A stretch of DNA of 13,663 nt from Cyclostephanos tholiformis (lineage: Eukaryota > Bacillariophyta > Thalassiosirophyceae > Thalassiosirales > Thalassiosiraceae), in the NCBI GenBank assembly GCA_036939975.1, contig JALLPB010001170.1, positions 1 through 13,663 of the forward strand. The letters are read 5' to 3'. The notes beneath the pieces were generated by a model. That model saw nothing but the letters and a program-made list of their open reading frames with translations, was not told the origin of the DNA and searched no databases. Position numbers and translations under genes: made by a program. This document shows positions 1-7,078 of the stretch, in pieces. The stretch's first letter is position 1. The number at the start of each line of letters is the position of its first letter.

Positions 1-254
1 ATTAGGATACATTGGGTACTTATATACCCTACTTACTTACGTATCAACACAAATTAGGATATTTTAGGACACTCTGACTCAGCGACAACATCGATAACAT
101 CGAGTCTCCAGAAAACTCTTAGAAACAAAGTCTTAGAGTTAATGCTCACTTTTTAGATCAAATTAAGCTTATAATTATCATTTTCACTGCATCGCTTCGA
201 CCTGAAAATAAAGCCCCACTAACTAATATCAGGGGACGCCCTATTCATATATAG
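1..254. other. AT-rich stretch without a recognisable gene
   Basis: No open frame with coding character, no RNA gene and no clear repeat was seen here. It lies downstream (on the minus strand) of the transposase relic, so it may hold the degraded 3' end of that element. TTAA tetranucleotides occur at 139-142 and 163-166, but I found no terminal inverted repeat beside them, so no element boundary is claimed. Confidence 0.5.
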
Positions 255-506
255 TTAGTGAGCAATTCTTTCGAAAGATAACAGCTCCTTCGTGTGAAAA
301 ATCTCCCAACATGGCAGACAAAGATTGACTTGGCATTCATGGCATTTCATGACCTGGGCATACGAGCCTTTAGGTTTCCTGTTGTTCCTCTCATTGGGAT
401 TAAACTCTTTGTGAGCCCATCGATGTAGTTGACAAACCACCTTGCACGACGATCCAATTTTTGGCTCTTGCCTGAGGGGGGAAGCAACCGTCATTGGGTG
501 GGATCA
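255..506 (-). pseudogene. piggyBac-like transposase relic (C-terminal cysteine-rich tail)
   Basis: The frame from 494 down to the stop at 255 encodes 79 residues, with a C-x2-H pair near residue 21, then C-x2-C, four residues, C-x2-C and a final F-H-T. This order matches the zinc-binding cysteine-rich domain at the extreme C-terminus of piggyBac-family (DDE_Tnp_1_7) transposases, which binds the transposon ends. The frame is open upstream only to a stop near 504-506. There is no trace of the catalytic aspartate domain on either side, so this is a fragment rather than a working gene. The methionine at 494 is probably an internal residue or chance. It could be the last exon of a longer degraded copy, but I see no splice-linked upstream exon. 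The family assignment rests on the Cys/His pattern and flanking residues (QLHRWA; VNLCLPCWEIFHT). Confidence 0.7.
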
Positions 507-689
507 TCGGTGAGGGTGTTTACTAACGTCCCGCGAAGGGGGGGCGGCTAACTCTTGATGTCAGCAGCGATATGGCAGGGTTCGGCGGCCATGGAGGGGG
601 TGAATACAGAGATTTTGTTATGGTTGTGGGGGTGCGAGCTGCTTTTTAGTTCCTACGTGTATTACTAGTGTTCCTCATAAAAAATCTGA

Positions 690-707
690 CAAGTTGCTCG
701 CAACTTG
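690..707. repeat. inverted repeat, 8-bp arms with 2-nt centre
   Basis: The arms CAAGTTGC and GCAACTTG are perfectly complementary around TC. It lies about 140 bp upstream of the sulfotransferase start. The right arm is also part of a 12-mer (GCAACTTGCTAA) that recurs with one change at 727-738. Confidence 0.7.
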
Positions 708-754
708 CTAACAACTCGCTATGGTAGCAACGTGCTAATAACAAATTACCTATT

Positions 755-768
755 GTAACAGCTGTTAC
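755..768. promoter_or_regulatory. perfect 14-bp palindrome, candidate transcription-factor site
   Basis: GTAACAGCTGTTAC is a perfect palindrome centred on CAGCTG, an E-box-type core. It sits 79 bp upstream of the sulfotransferase ATG. A regulatory role is inferred only from symmetry and position. Confidence 0.35.
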
Positions 769-846
769 GGGATTCGTAGTATTAATTAATTCCCTAGCCT
801 GCTTCGATCGCCTTCGAACGCGAGGAGGACGGAGAAGGGGTAGACG

Positions 847-2361
847 ATGATGACCGGTAAGGGCGGATCCAAGTCCCTGGGCTCGCGCATGGGCCAGGGC
901 GGCGGCGACGGCGTCTCCGCGACGAGGAGGAGGGGGGGGGGGCGCGTCATCGGCGGGGGCGGCGGCGGTAGCGGCACGACCCGCGAGCTTACGGCGCTGA
1001 TATTCGCGGCATTCGCGTTCTCACTGACGACGGTGCTGTTATCGAGTCCATCGATATCGCGCAGCCTCGCGGCGCTGGACGGGATGGACGTACTCGGCAT
1101 CGGCGGCGAGGGGGGGGGGGGGATGAGAACGATGACGAACGACGCCGCCGATCGTATGTTGTTATCCGCGCATCCCACCCCGCCGCGTAGGTCCGTATCC
1201 GACGTGATAACATGGATGTTATCGGAGACCGACAGGGACGTCGATACTCAACATGCGGGACTATCCAGGCTCGACGATTCGCCGTACGCGCCGTTGGAAT
1301 TCCCGCCGGGCACGTTGGGCATGGATCACGCGCACTCGTTGCGTCATTGCTACGCCGATCCGAACATATACGCGAATCACCTCAGGGAACGCGGCGATGG
1401 TGGTAGGGTCAGGGTGTCGTATTCGGATAGGCACGATCTCGCGTACGTCATGCTTCCCAAGAGCGGCTCGAGCACGGCGCGGCACGTGCTGCAGAACGAA
1501 TTCGACGCGAGCGAGGTATCCATATCGTTACGTCCCGAGGACTTTTATGGGCAAAAGGAGGAGGGGGGGGGGAAGGGGGGGACGAATGAGGGGAAGAATA
1601 CAACGGTCATCACCTTCGTGCGCGATCCCCTATCGAGGTTCTATTCCCAATACGACGAGTCGTACGTTAGGACCGCACCATGGCAGAAGAATAACAATCC
1701 GTATTACGTCGATCCCAACAACGATCCGACCGATGCCCAACGGGGGAAGCCCCATCCGTTCCCGTACCTGTACGAGGGCCTGAAGTCCTACGACGATTAC
1801 GAGGATGTGTATTGTCCGATGAAGGGGAGGAAAAGTCGTAAGGAATGCAAGCGAGAACGAACGAGGGAGGATGGTACGCTCGCGAGGCGATTCGAGAGAT
1901 TCGTATCGGATTACGATGGCTTGGATCCGTTCGACGTGCACATGACACTGCAAGTGCCGATGCTCTCGTCGACGAACGGCATGCCACTGCACGTTACGCA
2001 AATATACAACACGACGGATTCGGAGGGTGGATGGAGGGCCATCGCGAGGCAGTTTTTGGGCGAGAATTCGACGTTGGGGAAGGGGGGAGATGGGAAGGAC
2101 GGCGGTGGCGAGGGGGGGGTGATATCGGGCAGGTCCTATCCACGTCGTTTCGATTCAGGTTTGGTATCCGTCGAAACTCAGAGGAGGATATGCTTTTTGG
2201 TATTGATCGACTATTGTTGCCTTAATTTGCCGTTGCCGGCGGTTTGCAAGGGACGGCATTATAAGAGCGCTGACGATGACGTGAATAGGCAATTATTTTG
2301 CATCCTGGATAGAATGGGGCGCATCCAACCGGGAATGTTCCCAAGGAAGAGTCAAGGTTAA
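847..2361 (+). CDS. type II membrane (Golgi-type) sulfotransferase
   Basis: This is a single-exon gene of 504 residues. The ATG at 847 lies three bases after an in-frame TAG (841-843), so it is the first possible start. Seen in the sequence: a Gly/Arg-rich cytosolic head; one hydrophobic segment at about 47-67 fitting a signal anchor; P-K-S-G-S-S-T at 204-210, the 5'-phosphosulfate loop that binds PAPS; and V-R-D-P-L-S-R-F-Y-S at 258-267, the 3'-phosphate-binding motif with Arg259 and Ser263. N-glycosylation sequons are at Asn251, Asn388 and Asn407, consistent with a lumenal catalytic domain. Known of the family: these enzymes move sulfate from PAPS to glycans or proteins in the Golgi. The acceptor here cannot be predicted. 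Gly-rich inserts encoded by G runs (932-942, 1110-1122, 1563-1572) interrupt the protein. The gene is rich in CG-containing codons. It converges with the next gene, leaving 45 bp between the stops. Confidence 0.82.
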   Translation: MMTGKGGSKSLGSRMGQGGGDGVSATRRRGGGRVIGGGGGGSGTTRELTALIFAAFAFSLTTVLLSSPSISRSLAALDGMDVLGIGGEGGGGMRTMTNDAADRMLLSAHPTPPRRSVSDVITWMLSETDRDVDTQHAGLSRLDDSPYAPLEFPPGTLGMDHAHSLRHCYADPNIYANHLRERGDGGRVRVSYSDRHDLAYVMLPKSGSSTARHVLQNEFDASEVSISLRPEDFYGQKEEGGGKGGTNEGKNTTVITFVRDPLSRFYSQYDESYVRTAPWQKNNNPYYVDPNNDPTDAQRGKPHPFPYLYEGLKSYDDYEDVYCPMKGRKSRKECKRERTREDGTLARRFERFVSDYDGLDPFDVHMTLQVPMLSSTNGMPLHVTQIYNTTDSEGGWRAIARQFLGENSTLGKGGDGKDGGGEGGVISGRSYPRRFDSGLVSVETQRRICFLVLIDYCCLNLPLPAVCKGRHYKSADDDVNRQLFCILDRMGRIQPGMFPRKSQG

Positions 2362-2406
2362 CTCTCTGTACGGCAACAAATAATTATTACAGTCTTATTT
2401 TTAAAA

Positions 2407-4593
2407 TTAATCGTCACGCCAAATGTCACCATCTGAAAATGATTGGCGCCTCGGCAGCAGAGGCGAAGCCTCGCTGTTCGATCTGTAAAAACTCATCTTG
2501 TCATCCATCAACGACGTGTCGCACTCATTCTTACCTTCATCATCCCTCGCACTATAATCGTCGGATTCCTCGTCCTCGATATCATCGTCATCGTCGTCAA
2601 CATCGCCAAAGGCGGTCCTAGCACCCACGTGTTGCCTTGTATTTCTCGCTTTTACCCAAATCTCCTTATATAGGTTATGTAGCCAATGGACGAGGCGCAG
2701 CGCCCTTATGACCAGTGCGCCCCTCATGTTGCGCAAGAAGAGCAAATACTTCGGTAGGTATTTGATAACTAACGTGACCAATCGATGTAACGATATTCCA
2801 CTTTTCTTCGATACTCTTCCAAACAGTTTGATGTGTCTTCCGCGCAAAACTCGAGAAACGCGTATCGCAGCCTTCGACCGAAAGAACGTCTTCTGGAAAA
2901 TGTTTCGTCTCTTGATCTTTTCAACAATCGGCTTAACATATATGCTCTCCCAGGGGATCAGCGATAGTATGTCAACAATGAACCACGTCGTGAGGTATCT
3001 CGCCCATACCGCCTTCCCATCTCGAATAACCTCACCTTGCCTGGTCTTATGCTCCGTGATGAAATTGAGTAAAATGTCGACGGTAAACCAAATTTCGGTC
3101 AAAAGAATCAGCGGGCTCTGATCGAACACACGGTCGCGGATGCGAACGTGCGTGCGATAAGCTCCTAATGCAGCCCATATCATGGTGAAAACATCCCAGG
3201 CTACCTTGCATGGGTGGTCTGCAGGTATGCAAATCCACCAAGATCGAGGGGGGTCGTTCATGCGTGCCAACCGACGCAGTCGTCGACGCTCCCTGCGGTC
3301 CCTCAGCCTTTGTCGAGTGTTCCGAACAAGCTTGGCCGCGCTTAAAGAACTGCTGTGGACGACCGAGCGGACAGGGCTAAATATCAGTTCCCCGGCTGCA
3401 TTCGCAACAGCTCTGGTAGACTTCTCTTTCAACGCCTGGAAAGCCCGGCGTTTAGGGGTCAAGGCATTTCTGGGAGCTCTCCCCCGAAGCTGATCGACCT
3501 GAACCCTAGCCTCTTTTGTGGAATTTGGCCATGATGCATTTACGATTGTGTTTCGCTTTGTGACACCCGAAAGATCACTAGTACCATGTCGAATTCCTTC
3601 GCGTGATGGATTCGCCGGGGCAGCAAAGTCTTTATCCAACCGTCGGTGTACTGGCTTATCCTGCTTGCTGTCCTGGCATTCCCAAGCCTTGCTTTCGAGA
3701 ACTTTCCCGCTATTCTTTAATTGATTACTCCACTTTTGATCAATTATCCTTTCATCAATGAACTCGGTCTGCAATTCATGCCCGTCCGGTCCTGCGTTAA
3801 GTGCACTCCAAATATCTTCCACAGAAGGTATCATCGAGATGAGTGGAAAATTACTTTCGGAAGAAACTTTCCTGTTGGGGAGCTCGGGAACATTTATGGA
3901 TTCGAGACGAGGATGTGATGCGCTCATAGTATCGTTTTGTCGGCAGTGGTCGTCATCCATCGTGCCTACCGTGCACTCTTCGATGAGAGGGATTTTCGGG
4001 ATTGCTCGGAATGAAGAAGTAAAATCATCATTCAAAATGCTCTCGTTCCAATCTCCATCAATGTCATCATGGTCTCCAAGTACCAATCGCGCAGAGAGAG
4101 GGGTGCCACATTGACTGTCCACGGAAACATCCGGCGTGGGAAAGGGGTCGCGCCATGATGTTTGATTATTGATTGAAGCCGATTTTAGTGGAGTTGTTTG
4201 TGCCAATGCCGATGGCTGTTGCGGTGTGCTGGCCTCGCTTTGGGGCGGGGATGGGAATGGATCCTTAAAACTGGTCCGTTCCAAATCATCCTCGCGAGGC
4301 TTTTCCTCCGATCCGTCGTCGCTTGATTTTTCGATGATAGCGTCACGGCACTCTCCCTCAACTTTGGCCATCAACGACTCGCTAGCCACCGAAACCGCCT
4401 TCCAATCATTATTTTTCAATCCCGACGAATCCAGACCATCGCTTATGTTGCCACCCGTCACCCCTGTGGTCGTCGACTCCGATTCCCCGAGCGTGGATGA
4501 CAAAGAGCGTGCGGCAAGGGTCGGACTGTCCAAAGGCAGAGCAGTCTGATCGCTGCAGCTGGCGTCTATGGCTCCGGCGTCGGGATCAATCAT
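2407..4593 (-). CDS. voltage-sensor-like membrane protein lacking a pore (EAG/HCN/CNG-type S1-S4)
   Basis: This is a single-exon gene of 728 residues. The ATG at 4593 is preceded in frame by TAA (4612-4614). Residues 1-420 are polar and Ser/Thr/Asp-rich, with two D-P-F-P-(S/T)-P copies at 111-116 and 149-154. A basic stretch (423-446) leads into the membrane part. Segments resembling S1 (about 460-478), S2 (495-513, ending D-I-L-L-N-F) and S3 (529-547, W-F-I-V-D-I-L-S-L-I-P-W) match the voltage-sensor module of EAG/HCN/CNG channels, and R578, R581 and R584 lie at every third position as in S4. A second cationic hydrophobic stretch (603-640) follows. The protein then ends in an acidic tail with R-R-Q-S-F-S, a possible kinase site. 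There is no T-x-G-Y-G-like filter, no pore helix and no cyclic-nucleotide domain. The stop is followed within 45 bp by the opposing gene, so a missing 3' part is unlikely. It may act as a voltage-responsive or accessory subunit; that is inference. Confidence 0.75.
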   Translation of the reverse strand: MIDPDAGAIDASCSDQTALPLDSPTLAARSLSSTLGESESTTTGVTGGNISDGLDSSGLKNNDWKAVSVASESLMAKVEGECRDAIIEKSSDDGSEEKPREDDLERTSFKDPFPSPPQSEASTPQQPSALAQTTPLKSASINNQTSWRDPFPTPDVSVDSQCGTPLSARLVLGDHDDIDGDWNESILNDDFTSSFRAIPKIPLIEECTVGTMDDDHCRQNDTMSASHPRLESINVPELPNRKVSSESNFPLISMIPSVEDIWSALNAGPDGHELQTEFIDERIIDQKWSNQLKNSGKVLESKAWECQDSKQDKPVHRRLDKDFAAPANPSREGIRHGTSDLSGVTKRNTIVNASWPNSTKEARVQVDQLRGRAPRNALTPKRRAFQALKEKSTRAVANAAGELIFSPVRSVVHSSSLSAAKLVRNTRQRLRDRRERRRLRRLARMNDPPRSWWICIPADHPCKVAWDVFTMIWAALGAYRTHVRIRDRVFDQSPLILLTEIWFTVDILLNFITEHKTRQGEVIRDGKAVWARYLTTWFIVDILSLIPWESIYVKPIVEKIKRRNIFQKTFFRSKAAIRVSRVLRGRHIKLFGRVSKKSGISLHRLVTLVIKYLPKYLLFLRNMRGALVIRALRLVHWLHNLYKEIWVKARNTRQHVGARTAFGDVDDDDDDIEDEESDDYSARDDEGKNECDTSLMDDKMSFYRSNSEASPLLPRRQSFSDGDIWRDD

Positions 4594-5007
4594 TCCATTT
4601 GTGACCGGTGATTATGATTGCATGTGCATTCTGACGAAGTGAAGAAATTATGCCCCACACAGTTACTGAGACAGCAGGATCCCCGGTTTCAACTTCTTCT
4701 CATTGGACGACGACCAGCCACGACTTCGTCATGCCCTCCTTCATTATTATTATTTTCTCACAGCCTCAAGTATGTATAATACTCCCTATATAGTACTACT
4801 TATCCTGGAGTTTTAGCCAAAATATTTTGTTCGTTTGTAAGTTCCAATTCCACTGTGGGATAGACACATGAAGGACAATCGAGAAATCGTATGTTGTGTA
4901 AAAAAACAACCCAAACATCATGGTCGAGCCGTTCGCCCCAGGTTTAGCGGCTCCAAAAATAATAATTGTTCAAACCCTTCAACCAGCACTCTCTCCCCCT
5001 AACAAAC
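4594..5007. promoter_or_regulatory. divergent intergenic region (shared promoter area)
   Basis: These 414 bases separate two divergent start codons (4593 on minus, 5008 on plus), so both promoters should lie here. Visible elements are an ATTGG at 4702-4706 (CCAAT on the minus strand, about 110 bp before the minus-strand start), an inverted repeat AGTAT/ATACT at 4769-4783, and the symmetric CTATATAG at 4786-4793, which is TATA-like. No coding frame is supported. Functional assignment of each element is conjecture. Confidence 0.45.
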
Positions 5008-7027
5008 ATGTCTTTGGAGAAGAACGCCCTTGACATCCTCATGAAGAATGCCAGAAATAGAGGCAGTCGGAAGCGGCCGCTCTCATCCTTCTCTTGTCCC
5101 GCGGGATGTGGCGCATGGGTTACGGGGCATGACGTTAACAATCATTTGGATCAATGTCTCGGCGGGAGTTCGAATCGCGTACATGCCGGAAATTCATGTG
5201 ATCGTACACAAGAATGGTTGGGGGCCGAGGGGGGAGTGACTCGGTCGCCGACTGTCATAACGCACGCCGCAAATTACAAGAAGAAGAATGCACCCAGTAA
5301 TGCGTTCTCGCACATGATGGAGCGTTCGGCCACCGTATTCTCCACCAATAAGTCTGGACAAAGCGACGAAAATATTATACGTCATCGATTTCACCTACAT
5401 AATGCAGAGGGGTACGTCACGTGGACTATTTCCGACGATGGTTCTGAGAAAAAGTATGATCCTACTCCTAACTTTGCCACGACGGGCGTTGATGAAATCG
5501 CCGAAAAGGTCAATTATACCAACAAAACAATCCCCCACGAGGTTTCGGCGCATTTGATACCTGCACCCGCAATATCGATTGGAGAAACAAATTGGTCCAC
5601 TGTCATCAGAATGAAAAAAGTGAAATGCACAAGCAGCACGGAGGGGGACGATGAATCTGTTGATGACAATGACAAGGCGTTGGAACTGATGATGAGCTCG
5701 TCCCTGCCATCTTTCTCCCAGGGCGATGAGACGAGTAGGCTCGTCTGCAAGCACTCTCGGCTATCAGTGAGTTCGAAAAATGCCCGATGAGCTCATTTTT
5801 ATTTGACCTGTGGCGTCATCACTCTACCGTGTTCACTCCTCAAACATACTGGACTATCTGAAGGTGTCCCAACTAAAATCCTGCCTTCAAAAATCTATTC
5901 GGCGGCGTGCTCCTCTTCCTGCAGTTCGAGTCGCGATGGAGTTAGCCGATAGGTCGTGGTGTGATTTGATAAGAAGGTTAGTCTCGTTATTGTATTTGGG
6001 TGGGAGCACGCACTTCTACATACTCAAATAGGGTCTCAACAATATTCCAACATAGACTGCCTATTATTGTTTTGGAAGATAGCACGCTGCATCCAGATTT
6101 CGGGCTACTAGTTTGGTTGATGGTGGCAGAATCAAAGGTGGGTTGTAAAGGCTTTTATATTAAGCCAAACAACTGGATGTTACTTAACAAAAGTGTGGCT
6201 GTCGTACGATATTCGTTTGTATCTTCAAGGGGTACTTTCCCTGCATGGCACTACTGAAAAAGGTACTGCAGGTGGTATTCGAGCTGGCGTCATGTGCACG
6301 GCAAGATATTCCATCTGAAGTTGGACGTATTGACAAGTCTGACAATCACAACCTGCCCATGTGTCTTTCATTGAAGTCTCCAGCATCAAAACTGCTCCCT
6401 CATCGACATATGTCCATAAATTCTTGTGAGGTGCTCATAAGATCAATGCTGCTCCGCGCCCAATACGGAGGTATGAAGTGTGATGTGCAAATGCTTCATT
6501 CCTATGCCACGATTTGGTTGAAGAGATTTCGGTCCATGGTTGTCTCATCCTCCGCGCTCGACGCGTTAGCGTTGAACTTAACATCGCGACCAATCTATTG
6601 GTGGGACCTTCCGGGGATCCTCCACGAAAAAGCTCGCGAGAAGAGCGCAGAGCTTGTCACGTCTGCTATCGTATGTGTTGGAGGTCTGCCCAAATTGAAC
6701 TTCACCGACGTTTGCCACGCTGGCATAGACTTTCATTGCTCTTCCGTTGTCGAGCATTTATTGTCGCAGAAAGTATTGTTTTCATCTCTCCGTGAAAGAT
6801 TGGCAGCACCTAAAGACGAGGACCCATACGTGTGGATGGCAGGACAGATCAAAAGCATGATTTGGAAATACAGCTCCGGAATCAACCACAGGCGCATTTT
6901 GCTGTTTGGAACTGGAGAGGCTAATATGAATATGGATGATCCTAATTTGAAGGTAGTATGGGAAAACGTTGTCAGATCATCATTCGAGTGCTACACGAAG
7001 AAATTTGTTATGGATAGACTCGCTTGA
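5008..7027 (+). CDS. UBZ4-like zinc-finger protein with a conserved helical core (possible RarA/WRNIP1-like collar); function unknown
   Basis: Proposed exons are 5008-5766, 5864-5976, 6056-6194 and 6263-7027, giving 591 residues. ATG 5008 is the first ATG of the frame. Introns are 5767-5863 (GTGAGT, phase 0), 5977-6055 (GTTAGT, phase 2) and 6195-6262 (weak GTGGCT donor, phase 0). For the last, donor 6138 (GTGGGT) with the same acceptor also keeps frame and removes 19 residues. Residues 30-50 hold C-x3-C-x11-H-x3-C in a context (C-P-A-G-C, N-H-L-D-Q-C-L) like the UBZ4 ubiquitin-binding finger of RAD18, FAN1 and WRNIP1, with one extra residue between the first cysteines. Exons 2-3 encode L-Q-K-S-I-R-R followed by [11 protein letters not shown], reminiscent of the helical region after the AAA+ module of RarA/MgsA/WRNIP1. 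No Walker motif is present. The last exon has [12 protein letters not shown] and [10 protein letters not shown] stretches that look conserved. A role in ubiquitin-linked DNA damage or replication work is inference. Confidence 0.7.
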
Positions 7028-7078
7028 ACTAGTCGCAACAATATTTCTATACTTAGAAGCGCATGGTGGAAACCACTC

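Larger units (their letters stand above)
507..846. other. intergenic region upstream of the sulfotransferase gene
   Basis: No coding frame is supported. The stretch carries an eight-base inverted repeat (690-707), a perfect 14-bp palindrome (755-768) and a near-identical 12-mer repeated at 700-711 and 727-738. It ends in an A/T-rich block with two abutting TTAA sites (782-789) before the start codon at 847. It is most simply the promoter and 5' leader of the plus-strand gene. Confidence 0.5.

Noticed and set aside
786..2001. Long minus-strand and alternate plus-strand open frames across the sulfotransferase gene
   Set aside because: They are Pro-, Arg- or Ser-rich translations of a GC-rich, low-stop coding region. 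None shows a domain, and the plus-strand frame has both PAPS-binding motifs.
5166..5182. GTTCGAATC, resembling a tRNA T-loop
   Set aside because: It lies inside the first exon of the UBZ4-like gene, and no acceptor, D or anticodon stems can be built around it.
5767..5791. A 25-bp intron after the first exon of the UBZ4-like gene
   Set aside because: Too short for splicing, and the resulting frame meets a TGA at 5804; the acceptor at 5862-5863 keeps frame.
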